NCBI GenBank assembly: GCA_016190625.1
Contig: JACPQF010000049.1
Location: 1 to 32,140, forward strand
Direction: 5' to 3'
Source: Chloroflexota bacterium
GTDB lineage: Bacteria > Chloroflexota > Dehalococcoidia > JACPQF01
Length of the DNA: 32,140 nt
Below, in pieces: positions 8,701 to 18,000 of the stretch (position 1 is its first letter; each line of letters opens with the position of its first letter). Made by a program: the position numbers and the translations under genes. The notes below the pieces were generated by a model. It had not been told where the DNA came from. It saw only the letters and a list, made by a program, of their open reading frames with translations, and ran no database searches.

Positions 8701-9394
8701 GGCCAGGCTGCTCACCAGTCCCTGCTGGTCTGGCATCATCAACGACGGGCGTTCCTATTCGCCGTTCACCATGCAGGTTGACCGGCTGGTGCCCTGGCGG
8801 ACACTGACCGGGCGCCAGCAGTTGTACCACGACCACGAAGTATACATTGCCTTCGGCGAGAATCTGCCCACCTACAAGCCAAGCCCCGATCCGAAGGCCT
8901 ACGGAAACTTCAACCGGACCCAGCCCGAGGGGAGGAGCATCATGCTCAACTATCTTACTCCCCACGGCAAGTGGCACATCCATTCCACGTATTACGACAA
9001 CCATCGAATGTTGACCCTCTCCCGCGGCATGGAGCCTTTCTGGATCAACGAGAAGGATGCGGAAGAGATCGGCGTCGTAGACAACGACTGGGTGGAGGTC
9101 TACAACGACAACGGCGTGGTGGTCACCAGAGCAGTGGTGAGCGCCAGAATCCCGCAGGGGGTTTGCATCATCTATCACTCGCCGGAGCGGACGATCTCCG
9201 TTCCCAAGTCGCCCCTCAGAGGAAATCGACGGGCAGGTGGGCACAACAGCCTGACGCGAATTCACCTCAAGCCAGTGCTCATGGCGGGTGGCTACGGGCA
9301 GTTCACTTACCACTTCAATTACTGGGGGCCCACCGGCGTGAATCGAGATACCCACATCTTCGTGCGCAAGCTCGAAGGCGAACCAGTGTTTTAG
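5777..9394 (+). CDS. narG: respiratory nitrate reductase alpha subunit (or NarG-type nitrite oxidoreductase alpha)
   Basis: Catalytic molybdenum (bis-MGD) subunit reducing nitrate to nitrite on the cytoplasmic face. At 1205 aa it has full family length. The FS0 [4Fe-4S] ligands are H33, C37, C41 and C76, with the same spacing as E. coli NarG H50/C54/C58/C93. The [12 protein letters not shown] segment (201-212) corresponds to the region holding the Mo-ligating Asp. There is no twin-arginine signal, so it faces the cytoplasm. The GTG start at 5777 overlaps the cytochrome c stop (GTGA) and has AAAGGGGG just upstream. narH follows after 13 nt with GGGAGAG as RBS. A nitrite-oxidising role is possible in principle for this family, but the narJ-narI-narK-narK neighbourhood favours nitrate respiration. 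Confidence 0.95.
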   Translation: MSWIQDIVSPPQRRWEEFYRNRWQHDKVVRSTHGVNCTGGCSWQVFTKDGIVTWETQALDYPDFDQSMPPYEPRGCQRGISFSWYIYSPIRVKYPYMRGALADLWRAARAQHADPVAAWASLVENPEERAKYQRARGKGGFRRTTWDTAVEIVAASMIYTAKKHGPDRVIGFSPIPAMSQLSYGGGSRLLQLFGGVNLSFYDWYSDLPPASPEMWGEQTDVQESADWYKAKYVVSMGANLNMTRTPDVHFVAEGRHEGAKVTVLSPAFSQVAKYSDWWIPVHAGQDGAFWMAANHVILKEFYIDRQVSYFVDYIKQYTDSPFLVELKRNGDAFEAGRFVRAKAVSRYREVENGDWKFLIFDRKTSQPRMPKGAMGHRWAKQETGKWNLEMKDGVDDSALDPVLSFIADADEVAQVEFHDFENRSASYRGVPVKYLDTEEGRVPVATVFDLMLARFGVPRDLPGDYPASYDDEKTYTPAWQEKYTGIDRQTVIKFAREFAGTAEKTQGKCTVIIGAGVNHWYHNNLIYRSAITALMFTGCIGRNGGGLAHYVGQEKLATVAPWSTIALANDWIGAPRLQNAPSYHYVHCDQWRYEGSFTKYEATPGKSELAKGHTIDMQARAVHMGWLPFFPQFNANSLELVDEAKKAGAQTDAEVVAWVVQQLKEKKLRFAMDDPDAPENWPRLWLIWRGNALMSSAKGHEYFLKHYLGTHTNLNAVELAEGQAEEVEWRPEAPVGKMDLIVDINFRMDTSALYSDIVLPTATWYEKDDLNSTDLHTYIHPLSEVVPPCWESKSDWEIFKTLAKRLSELAKVHLPEPVKDVIAAPLAHDSADEIAQPRVEDWTKGECPPIPGKTMPHLRVLERDYVNLYNRFISFGPLARRNGLGAHGARWGIEEFYDELLKNNPTQQWGGERYPSLSDAVEAANVILHLAPETNGEVAYKAFKEHEKKVGLPLADLAEGVRGKKSSFMDIQAQPARLLTSPCWSGIINDGRSYSPFTMQVDRLVPWRTLTGRQQLYHDHEVYIAFGENLPTYKPSPDPKAYGNFNRTQPEGRSIMLNYLTPHGKWHIHSTYYDNHRMLTLSRGMEPFWINEKDAEEIGVVDNDWVEVYNDNGVVVTRAVVSARIPQGVCIIYHSPERTISVPKSPLRGNRRAGGHNSLTRIHLKPVLMAGGYGQFTYHFNYWGPTGVNRDTHIFVRKLEGEPVF

Positions 9395-9407
9395 ACGGGA
9401 GAGAAAC

Positions 9408-10904
9408 ATGGACGTTAGACTTCAACTATCGATGGTATTTCATCTGGATAAGTGCATCGGCTGCCACACGTGCAGCGTCGCCTGCAAGAACATCTGGACG
9501 GACCGGAAGGGCGCCGAGTACATGTGGTGGAACAACGTCGAGACCAAGCCAGGAACGGGCTATCCCACCCAGTGGGAGGACCAGCAGAAATATCGCGGCG
9601 GCTGGGAGGTCAAAGGGGACTCGCTCAAGCCGAGACTGGCCGGGCGCCTCGGACGGCTGGCCAACATCTTCTTCAATCCGTACCTGCCCTCGCTCGACGA
9701 CTACTACGAGCCCTGGACCTACAAATACGACGACCTGTTCAATGCGCCCGCCGGCGACGACCAGCCCACGGCGCGCCCTATCTCGATGATCACCAAGGAA
9801 CCCATGAACATCGAGGCTGGTCCCAACTGGGACGACGACCTCAGCGGCTCGCCGGTATACGCCAGAAACGACGTCAACATGAGCGAGCTGACAGACGAGG
9901 AGCGGGAGTCCCTGTTCCAGCTCGAGCGCATGGTGTTCTTCTATCTGCCCCGGATTTGCAACCACTGTCTGAACCCGGCCTGCGTCGGCGTTTGTCCCGC
10001 CGGGGCGATCTACAAACGGGGTGAGGACGGCATCGTCCTCGTCAGCCAGGAGAAATGCCGGGGTTGGCGGTTCTGCATTTCCGGCTGTCCCTACAAGAAA
10101 GTTTACTACAACTGGGGGACCGGCAAGTCCGAGAAGTGCATCCTTTGCTTCCCCAGGGTAGAAACGGGCCAGGCTCCTGCCTGCTTCCATACGTGTGTGG
10201 GCCGGATCCGTTACATGGGCGTCCTCCTGTACGATGGAGACCGGATCGAGGAGGTGGCAAAAGCGCCGGAAGAGAAACTGGTACTGGCTCAGCGCAGCCT
10301 CATCCTCGACCCCAACGATCCCGAGGTGGTGTTGGCAGCAAAGCGAAAGGGCATTGCCGAGGACCTCATCGCCGCCGCCCAGAAGTCTCCCGTGTACCGG
10401 TTCGTCAAGGAATGGGAGGTAGCGCTGCCACTGCACGCCGAGTTCCGGACGCTGCCCATGTTGTTCTACGTGCCGCCGCTGCTGCCGGTGGCGGCTTCGG
10501 TTGAAAGTGGCAGCTACGATCTTTCGGACGGCGATTTCTTCGGCAGCGTCGAGAAAGCGCGGGTCCCGGTTAAGTACATGGCCTGTCTCTTCTCCGCGGG
10601 GGACGAGGAGATGGTCAAGGGAGTGCTCCGAAAGCTGATGGCAGTCAGGGCCTACAAGCGCTACGAGACCGTGGGAGATATCGACGCGAGGCGCCTGTCG
10701 GCGATCATGCAGGAGGCAGGCTGTACCATGGAAGTGGCAGAGCAGATCTTCCGTCTGACGTCCCTCCCGCGCTTCAAGGACCGGTTCGTCCTACCGGCCA
10801 GCCATCGGGAGCAGTTCGTCGAGACCGTGGAAGACGTTTCGTCGCACAAGGGTCAAATCGGGGTCGGCTTTGGCTTTGGCACCCCAGCCAAGCGAGGTCT
10901 GTGA
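9408..10904 (+). CDS. narH: respiratory nitrate reductase beta subunit
   Basis: A 498-aa iron-sulfur subunit that relays electrons from NarI to NarG. The first cluster motif has C16, C19, C22 and C26, as in E. coli NarH. Later clusters are CNHCLNPACVGVCP, CRGWRFCISGCP and CILCFPRVETGQAPACFHTC. The Trp in CRGW replaces a cysteine and is the family hallmark of the single [3Fe-4S] cluster, alongside three [4Fe-4S]. The start ATG has GGGAGAG at good spacing. Its stop TGA shares one base with the ATG of narJ, so the two are coupled. Confidence 0.96.
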   Translation: MDVRLQLSMVFHLDKCIGCHTCSVACKNIWTDRKGAEYMWWNNVETKPGTGYPTQWEDQQKYRGGWEVKGDSLKPRLAGRLGRLANIFFNPYLPSLDDYYEPWTYKYDDLFNAPAGDDQPTARPISMITKEPMNIEAGPNWDDDLSGSPVYARNDVNMSELTDEERESLFQLERMVFFYLPRICNHCLNPACVGVCPAGAIYKRGEDGIVLVSQEKCRGWRFCISGCPYKKVYYNWGTGKSEKCILCFPRVETGQAPACFHTCVGRIRYMGVLLYDGDRIEEVAKAPEEKLVLAQRSLILDPNDPEVVLAAKRKGIAEDLIAAAQKSPVYRFVKEWEVALPLHAEFRTLPMLFYVPPLLPVAASVESGSYDLSDGDFFGSVEKARVPVKYMACLFSAGDEEMVKGVLRKLMAVRAYKRYETVGDIDARRLSAIMQEAGCTMEVAEQIFRLTSLPRFKDRFVLPASHREQFVETVEDVSSHKGQIGVGFGFGTPAKRGL

Positions 10905-11452
10905 TGAAAGACAACGACACGCGGCTAGCCTTCAGCCTCTATGCCGACCTCATATCATATCCGCAGGGCATTTCGCTGGAGGCGGCGAGAACGGCAGCCG
11001 GGCATCTCTTGACAGGGGTTCCCGAAGCGGCGCGGGAGATGGAAGCGTTCCTCGATTCTGCCGCCACAACGGGAGTCGAGGGACTCGAGGAGATCTACAC
11101 GCGGACCTTCGACATCACGCCGACGACGAACGCCTACGCCGGCTACCATCTGTTCGGGGAGAGCTACAAACGTGGTCTGTTTCTGGTGCGACTGCAAGAG
11201 GAGTACCGCAAGCACGGCTTCTCCGCCGGCAGCGAGCTGCCTGACCACTTGGGCGTGATACTCAGATTCTTGGGCCTGGCCGCCGACCAGGAGTTCGTGC
11301 AGCCCCTTCTGGGCGAGTGCCTTCTCCCGATGGCGGAGAAGATGGAGGCCGACTTCAAGGACGCCGACAACGGCTACAAACACCTGATCGGCTCGCTAAA
11401 GTGCTTCCTCGGCCAGCAGTGTCGGGAAACAGCAAATGTAGGAGGTTTGTGA
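10904..11452 (+). CDS. narJ: nitrate reductase assembly chaperone (delta)
   Basis: A 182-aa cytosolic chaperone of the NarJ/TorD family that binds apo-NarG and allows molybdenum cofactor insertion; not part of the final enzyme. Family signatures are the YTRTFD segment (about 67-72), the GYHLFGESYKRG stretch, and ELPDHLGVILRFL around 115-127. ATG at 10904 is preferred over the GTG three bases earlier because GAGGT (10894-10898) is then 5 nt away rather than 2. It overlaps the narH stop by one base and is followed after one base by narI. Confidence 0.93.
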   Translation: MKDNDTRLAFSLYADLISYPQGISLEAARTAAGHLLTGVPEAAREMEAFLDSAATTGVEGLEEIYTRTFDITPTTNAYAGYHLFGESYKRGLFLVRLQEEYRKHGFSAGSELPDHLGVILRFLGLAADQEFVQPLLGECLLPMAEKMEADFKDADNGYKHLIGSLKCFLGQQCRETANVGGL

Positions 11453-11453
11453 G

Positions 11454-12137
11454 ATGATTGACCTTCTTCTCTACGGGGTGTTCCCTTACGTGGCCATAGT
11501 TCTGGCGGTGGTGGTCTCGATCTGGCGCTTCTCCACCAACCAGTTCAGCTACTCCAGCTTGTCCTCCCAGTTTCTGGAGGGGCGAAAGCTGTTCTGGGGG
11601 TCGGTTCCCTGGCACATCGGGATCGGCCTGCTTCTCATTGGCCATCTCATCGGCGTGTTTCTTCCGGCCAGCGTGAGGGCGTTCAATGGTGCTCCCATTC
11701 GGCTCTACATTCTGGAGGGCACGGCCCTCGCCCTGGGGCTGATGGCCTTGGTCGGACTCATCGTACTGGCGGCTAGGAGAATGGGCGATAGCAGGGTGCG
11801 CTCGGTCACTACCACCATGGACGCCCTGGTGCTCGTCCTTCTCCTGGTTCAGGTTCTCACCGGAGTGGGGACGGCGTTGTTCTATCGGTGGGGCTCGTTT
11901 TGGTTTGTCAACACCGCTACACCTTATCTATGGTCGCTGGCGACCCTTTCCCCGAAATGGGACTATATGGTTTCCATGCCGATCACGGTGAAGCTACATG
12001 CGCTTAACTTCTTCGTGCTGGTCGCCATCTTCCCGTTCAGCCGGCTGGTGCACATCGTATCGGCGCCCCTGAGCTATCTATGGCGGCCTTATCAGCTTGT
12101 TCGCTGGAATCTGCCAATGTCACGATCTCTAGACTAG
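11454..12137 (+). CDS. narI: nitrate reductase gamma subunit, di-haem cytochrome b
   Basis: A 227-aa integral membrane protein with five predicted helices that oxidises quinol and anchors NarGH. The four axial haem histidines are present with E. coli spacing: H54 and H64 (10 apart, in PWHIGIGLLLIGH), and H182 and H200 (18 apart, in KLHALNFF...LVH). The RBS is AGGAGGT just before the ATG. The cytochrome c encoded first in the operon could take or give electrons at the same membrane site. Confidence 0.95.
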   Translation: MIDLLLYGVFPYVAIVLAVVVSIWRFSTNQFSYSSLSSQFLEGRKLFWGSVPWHIGIGLLLIGHLIGVFLPASVRAFNGAPIRLYILEGTALALGLMALVGLIVLAARRMGDSRVRSVTTTMDALVLVLLLVQVLTGVGTALFYRWGSFWFVNTATPYLWSLATLSPKWDYMVSMPITVKLHALNFFVLVAIFPFSRLVHIVSAPLSYLWRPYQLVRWNLPMSRSLD

Positions 12138-12153
12138 GAAGGAGACTATTCCG

Positions 12154-13419
12154 TTGGAAAGCCTGGGCAACCGTGGTTTCTGGAAGGCAGGGCATGTTGG
12201 CACCCTGCTGACATCCCTCTTCTATTTCGATATGTGCTTCGCCGTGTGGACGATCAACGCGGCGATGGCGCCCTACATAAGCGAGCACTTCAAGCTATCG
12301 CCGGCTGAGACGGGCCTAATGCTGGCGGTGCCAACCTTTGCCGGCTCGGCGCTGCGCATTCCTCTGGGAATCCTGGCGCAGTACGTTGGCCGCAAGTTCA
12401 CCGCCCAGATAAACATGGGCATCGTCGCCATCGGGCTGTTTCTGAGCTTCTTTCTCACCAACACTCTGACCGGCGTGGCGGCCATGGGTGTCCTTCTCGG
12501 CGTAGCGGGCGCCTCGTTCGGCGTCGCCCTCTCGTTGGGTTCTGGCTGGTATCCGCCGAAATACAAGGGCCTCGCCATGGGTATCGCCGGCGCTGGCAAC
12601 AGCGGCGCGGTCATCGCCAGTCTATTCGCTCCAGCCCTGGCCAAGGCGTTTGGCTGGCAGTTGGTGTACGAGTTCGCCATACTGCCCATGCTGGTGGCCA
12701 TGGTCCTGATGCACATCTTCGCCAAGGAGCCCCCCGATCGCGAGGAGAGACATCGCTTCGCCGACTACCTCAAGATCCTCGTGAGCCGGGACGCCTGGGT
12801 TTTCAATCTCATGTACATGCTGACATTTGGCGGCTACATTGGCCTGACCAGCTTTTTGCCGACGCTGTTCTACTCGCAGTACTCCATCCCTAAAGAGAGC
12901 GTCGGGCAGTACGCCGCAGGCATCATCGTCATGGCAAGCATCCTCCGGATCGCGGGCGGCGGCGTCGCCGATAAGGTGGGTGGGCTTCGCATGCTATTGG
13001 GCTTGTCCGCCATAACCATACTGCTCACCTTGGCTGCTTCTACCCTGCCAGCCAGCCCGTTGGTTATGGTAATAATCCTCGCCCTCTGTTTCTCGGCGAT
13101 GGGAGCGGGCAACGGGGCTGTCTTCCAACTGGTTCCCCTCCGCTTCAAGAACACGACCGCGGTCGCCAGCAGCCTCGTGGGGGAATTCGGTGGTCTGGCC
13201 GGCGCTTTCCTGCCATATGCAATGGGAATCGGCAAGGAGGCGACAGGTACCTTTGCTCCCGGTTTCCTCGCCGGCTCCGTCCTCGCCCTCGCCGTTTTGG
13301 TCGCTCTGCTGGTCGTTACGGGTCAGTGGACGGCCAACTGGGTAGGCGCTGGCGGCAAAGCTCTCCAGGTTGATGAGCCAAGACCGGTTGCCATCGAGCA
13401 AACCGGGATGGCTGCGTAG
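12154..13419 (+). CDS. NarK-type nitrate/nitrite transporter 1 (MFS)
   Basis: A 421-aa major facilitator with about 12 membrane helices, moving nitrate and/or nitrite across the inner membrane. Both nitrate-signature regions are recognisable: GVAGASFGVALSLGSGWYPP near residue 115 and AMGAGNGAVFQLVPLRF near 314. Arg68 (GSALRIPLG) and Arg265 (SILRIAGG) match the substrate-binding arginines of the family. The start is a TTG at 12154 with AGGAAGGAG (12136-12144) 9 nt upstream. It lies 16 nt downstream of narI and 14 nt upstream of the second transporter gene. The short form without the long central insertion is most like NarK1-type proton/nitrate symporters; that subtype call is inference. Confidence 0.88.
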   Translation: MESLGNRGFWKAGHVGTLLTSLFYFDMCFAVWTINAAMAPYISEHFKLSPAETGLMLAVPTFAGSALRIPLGILAQYVGRKFTAQINMGIVAIGLFLSFFLTNTLTGVAAMGVLLGVAGASFGVALSLGSGWYPPKYKGLAMGIAGAGNSGAVIASLFAPALAKAFGWQLVYEFAILPMLVAMVLMHIFAKEPPDREERHRFADYLKILVSRDAWVFNLMYMLTFGGYIGLTSFLPTLFYSQYSIPKESVGQYAAGIIVMASILRIAGGGVADKVGGLRMLLGLSAITILLTLAASTLPASPLVMVIILALCFSAMGAGNGAVFQLVPLRFKNTTAVASSLVGEFGGLAGAFLPYAMGIGKEATGTFAPGFLAGSVLALAVLVALLVVTGQWTANWVGAGGKALQVDEPRPVAIEQTGMAA

Positions 13420-13433
13420 GAGGTGTTGACATA

Positions 13434-14807
13434 ATGGCCACTCAAGCTGTAGCCCGGGATACCGGCAAATGGACGCCAGAAGATCCAGTCTTCTGGCGAG
13501 CCACGGCCCGGCCGATCGCCTATCGGACGATTGCAATAACCACTCTGGCGCTCTTGTTGTCGTTCGCGACCTGGTACATGTGGAGCGCGGTGGTGGTCAA
13601 CCTCAACAGTGTCGGTTTCAATTTTTCGGTGAACGACCGTTTTTGGCTGGCGGCTATGCCTGGCTTGTCTGGTGCCACGCTTCGCTTCATCCACAGCTTC
13701 CTGATCCTCCGGTTCGGCACCAGGACAGTTCTCACCCTATCGACCGGAGCGATGCTGATTCCCGCCATTGGACTCGGTATGGCGGTGCAAGACCCCGCTA
13801 CGCCATATTGGGTCTTGATGGTTCTGGCGGCTCTTGCCGGCTTTGGCGGCGGCAACTTCGCCTCGTTCATGTCAAGCACGAGCCTCTACTTCCCTAAAGC
13901 GCAGCAAGGCACCGCCCTTGGCATACAGGCTGGCATCGGCAACTTTGGCGTCAGCTTGGTCCAGTTTGTAGTTCCTATCATCATCACCAGCTCAGTATTT
14001 GGCGTACTCGGTGGGGAGCCGCAAACAATAGCTAGCGGGAACACCACCAAGTCGATGTGGTTGCAGAATGCCGGTTATATCTGGGTGATTCCCGTAGTGA
14101 TCTCGACCATTCTGTGCTGGTTTGGCCTGGTCAACTTGCCGATAAGGCGCCCGGTAAGCCGGCAACTGGTGATCTTCAGGCGGAAGCACACCTGGATCAT
14201 GCTCCTTCTCTACATCATGACCTTCGGCTCCTTCTCGGGCCTGTCGGCGTCCTTCCCGCTCCTGATCAAGGAGATCTTCGGTGGTTTGCCCAACGCCCCG
14301 GTCCCTCTGGCCTACGCCTTCTTGGGTCCCTTGATCGGGTCTCTGGTTAGACCACCGGCGGGCTGGATCTCCGATAAGGTCGGCGGTGGAGTTGTCACGG
14401 CCGTGTGCAGCGTTCTACTCTGCATCGGGGCTATCGGCGTCACCTTCACCACCGCTCCTCAGAGCGCCGCCGACTTCACGCCCTTCCTGGTCTGGATGCT
14501 GATCCTGTTCCTCGCCGCCGGCATTGGCAACGGGTCGACCTTCCAGCAGATTCCCTTCATCTTCCCGCCCGAAGAGGCGGGGCCGGTTCTCGGCTTCACG
14601 TCCATCGCCGCCTACGGCTCCTTCTTCTTCCCGATTCTGTTCGGCTGGTCGCTGACGAACTTCCATTCGGCCAACGCCGCCTTCTACATCTTCTTCGCCT
14701 TCTTTGTGGTGTGCGCCGTCCTCAACTGGTGGTACTACACCAGGCGCGGCTGCGAAAAGCCCTGCAAGCCGCGCGCTGCCGTGCCCACGACGGCCGCCGC
14801 TCGCTGA
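13434..14807 (+). CDS. NarK-type nitrate/nitrite transporter 2 (MFS)
   Basis: A 457-aa major facilitator, about 12 helices with an N-terminal cytoplasmic extension. Nitrate signature 1 is GFGGGNFASFMSSTSLYFPK near residue 135; signature 2 is GIGNGSTFQQIPFIF near 362. Arg84 (ATLRFIHS) and Arg306 (SLVRPPAGW) sit where E. coli NarK has Arg89 and Arg305. The presence of extra loops and the VFGVLGGE insertion resembles NarK2-type nitrate/nitrite antiporters. Having one of each type next to a NarGHJI set is common: one starts import, the other exchanges nitrate for nitrite. RBS TAGGAGGTG precedes the ATG. Last gene of the operon. Confidence 0.9.
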   Translation: MATQAVARDTGKWTPEDPVFWRATARPIAYRTIAITTLALLLSFATWYMWSAVVVNLNSVGFNFSVNDRFWLAAMPGLSGATLRFIHSFLILRFGTRTVLTLSTGAMLIPAIGLGMAVQDPATPYWVLMVLAALAGFGGGNFASFMSSTSLYFPKAQQGTALGIQAGIGNFGVSLVQFVVPIIITSSVFGVLGGEPQTIASGNTTKSMWLQNAGYIWVIPVVISTILCWFGLVNLPIRRPVSRQLVIFRRKHTWIMLLLYIMTFGSFSGLSASFPLLIKEIFGGLPNAPVPLAYAFLGPLIGSLVRPPAGWISDKVGGGVVTAVCSVLLCIGAIGVTFTTAPQSAADFTPFLVWMLILFLAAGIGNGSTFQQIPFIFPPEEAGPVLGFTSIAAYGSFFFPILFGWSLTNFHSANAAFYIFFAFFVVCAVLNWWYYTRRGCEKPCKPRAAVPTTAAAR

Positions 14808-14822
14808 TCTCAGCTTGGGATG

Positions 14823-14848
14823 GAGGCGCCAGCACTGCCTGGCGCCTC
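14823..14848 (+). terminator. GC-rich hairpin after the nitrate operon
   Basis: GAGGCGCCAG (14823-14832), loop CACTGC and CTGGCGCCTC (14839-14848) form a perfect 10-bp stem 15 bp after the transporter stop. The position fits a transcription terminator, but no T-tract follows, so it may act as an mRNA 3'-end stabiliser or a factor-assisted terminator. The rest of 14849-15020 shows no gene that I can support. Confidence 0.5.
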
Positions 14849-15023
14849 GACCTCTCCCGAGCCGCTATGACCTGCGAGGGCGGGGGCCACCTCGCTGTCA
14901 TTCCCCACTCAGAGATGACATTGGCTCAGCATCATGAGCATAAATGATCTGTTGCGTAGCGACAAGAATGGTACGGTAGAGCAAGCAGCAATCGGCTTGC
15001 CCCCCAAAATAGGGCGTAAGCGC

Positions 15024-15052
15024 TTGCTATGCTGGGTTAATCATGTTATAGT
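15024..15052 (+). promoter_or_regulatory. sigma70-type promoter of the defence locus
   Basis: TTGCTA (15024-15029), a 17-bp spacer and TATAGT (15047-15052) lie about 28 bp before the helicase start. The -10 is followed by GTTTGTTAAAC, a small palindrome overlapping the likely transcription start. That could be an operator for the helicase protein's own N-terminal HTH; this last point is speculation. Confidence 0.55.
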
Positions 15053-15080
15053 TTGTTAAACTCTAGGTTCAGGAAAACCA

Positions 15081-18000
15081 ATGATCTGTCGTGTTCTTGG
15101 CTCACCAGAATGGATCAGGGAATTGCGGGCGCAGCTTGGCCTGACGCAGCGCGAGCTTGCCGACCGCCTGGGCATCACGTTCGTGACGGTCAGCCGCTGG
15201 GAAAACGGCAAGGCCCAACCGGGAGGCCTTGCTCTCAAGGCCCTGAGGGGACTGGCCAAGACCGCAGTGCCCTCAAGGCCGGTGAACCTGGAGCCATTCC
15301 CGCTGGGGGAGCGGCCCGGCGACTACGATCCACAAGGCGCAGCGCGCCTCCCCGATTTTCTAGCAGATCCTGAAGTGGTCCGGTTGTTTGTGGAGGGAGA
15401 ACGGCTGCGCTTTGGGCACCTGTTTAGCCCCGTCTTCGGAACCGAAACCGCGCTCATAGACCCGTTGCCCCACCAGATCGTCGCCGTCTACCAGCACATG
15501 CTGCCCCAGCCTCGCCTGCGCATGCTGTTGGCCGACGACGCTGGCGCCGGCAAGACCATTATGTCGGGCCTCTACATCCGCGAGATGCTCGGCCGTCGCC
15601 TCATCCGTCGCGTTCTCATCATATCGCCAGCCGGCTTAGTGGGTAACTGGAAACGCGAGTTGAGCACCCTGTTCGCCCTTCGCTTTCGGGAGGTGACCGG
15701 TCTGGACTGTCGGGCCGACAACCCCTTCATGGGGGCCGGAAGCGACCTGGCTCTGATTAGCCTCGACACAATCACGGGCGACAGGGTCTTTGAGCGTCTT
15801 GCCGCCCCCGAAACGCATCCCTACGACCTCGTCATATTCGACGAGGCGCACAAACTGAGCGCCGCGAGAAACACTGATTTCACCTATGACACGACCGACC
15901 GGTATAAGCTGGCCGAGTTGCTTGCCGGCGCTGAACCGCTTCAGGAGAGCCGTCCACCTCGCCGGCTGCCGTGGCACGCCCACCACCTGTTGCTGCTGAC
16001 CGCCACGCCCCACATGGGGAAGGATTTCCCTTACTATGCGTTGTGGCGCCTGTTGGAACCCACCATGCTCCGCACCATCGATGCTTTCAACGATTTCTCG
16101 TCCGAGGCGCGGGCATCCCACTTCATCCGGCGGACCAAGGAGGAAATGGTGCGGTTCGATAGGACGCGCATCTACCCATCACGGGAGAGCATGACGCCGA
16201 GCTACGACCTCAACTGCTTGGAGGAGGAGCTATACGGCGAGCTTACAGCCTATGTCCGTATCTATTACAATCGGGCCAAAATGCTCAACCGCTCTGCCGC
16301 CAGGCTAGCCATGAGCGTCCTCCAGCGGCGGGCGGCCAGTTCCACCTGGGCGCTTCTGCTTTCCCTCAAACGCCGGCTGGAGCGGTTGGACGGCTACATC
16401 GCGGCCTTTGCGGCACAGGAGATTACAACAGAGCGATTCGGCTACCAGCAGTCGCGCCTCCATGTCCGCGATCTGGAGGAGGAGATGACGGGCGACGAGG
16501 AGTCAGCGGAGGATGGCACAGAGCAAAGGGACCTGGTGGAAGATGAGGCGATGCTAGGTACCGCTGCAAGTAATCTGGCCGAACTCCAAGCTGAAAGGCT
16601 GCAGGTTCTTGACCTACTCGACCTGGCCCAGCGTACGTACGAGGCCGGAGAGGAATCCAAGTTCGAGAAGCTGCGAGATCTCATTCAAGACCAGAGGTTC
16701 AAGGGCGAGAAGCTCTTGATATTCAGCGAACATCGCGACACCATGGATTTCCTCGTGCGCAAATTGGAGGGCATGGGTTATACGGGCGAGGTGGCGCGAA
16801 TACACGGTGGCATGCCTTACCCGGAGCGCGAAGTTCAGATGGAGGAGTTCAGGAAGAACTGTCGCTTCATGGTGGCGACGGATGCGGCCGGGGAAGGCAT
16901 CAACCTGCAGTTTTGCTGGATCATGGTCAACTACGATATTCCTTGGAATCCCGCTCGCGTCGAACAGAGATTTGGCCGTATCCACCGCTACAAGCAGGAA
17001 CACGACCCGGTCGTGCTCGTCAACCTTGTCGCCAGTGGTACGCGCGAGGGGAAGGTACTCAGGACCCTCTTGGAGAAGATGGAGAGCATCCGACGCGAGC
17101 TGAGATCTGACAAGGTGTTCGACGTTATCGGTCGCCAGTTCCAAGGAGTGTCGCTCAGCGATCTGATCATGCGGGTGGTGGTAGACGACGAAAGCGAGGA
17201 AGGCTGCCGGCAGATCGAGGGAATTCTCACCATTGAACAGGTAAAGGCGATTGAGGAGGCAGATGCGAGGCTGCGGGCTAGCGGGGGCGATGTATTATCA
17301 CAGCTTCCGGCGCTCCAGGCCCAACGGGAGCAGGACCAGTTGAGACGCCTCTTGCCAGGGTACGTTCGGCGATTCCTCGAGAAATCTGCTCCATATCTGG
17401 ACGTAAGGTTCAGTGGCGACATCGACGAGACGTTTCGGTTGGACGGGTTGCCGCTCCCCCTGGCAATGGCGCTGGAGGAGGAGACGGGGGGCAAGACGAT
17501 CCCCATGACGGTTCATAAGCCAGACTTATCAGAGGAGGTGCTATTTCTCCGCCCCGGAGAGACGTTCTTCGATCAGTATCGGGCGTTTTTCGCCGATCGA
17601 TTCGGCGGTGAAGCCAGACGGGGCGGCGCCTTCGTCGATCCCTACGCTACTGAGCCATACCTATTTCACGTGGCTACCGTACCCATTGTCCGGTGCGCCG
17701 ATCCGGCGTATCCGGAGGCATTTGGCGCCGACCAGATCCTTGACCATCGTCTGATGGCCATCACGCAGACTCTGGATGGCCGAGCTCACGAGGTCCCCGT
17801 GGAGCTATTGATGGTTCTGCGGCCAATCAGGCAGGTGGCATCTGCAACGCTGCCCTCGATCCAACTCGTTTCGGATATCCTCGCCTCGGCCACAGCTTTC
17901 GTCGAGGATGCTGCCGCTAAGCCGATCGTCGAGCGATGGAGGACGCAGTTGGCGACCTCAGTGAAAGAGCGTGAGGCGTTTCTCCAGATAAGCTTCGACT

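Noticed and set aside
8426-9409. 327-codon minus-strand frame opposite narG
   Set aside because: Shadow of narG codon bias; sequence has no domain features.
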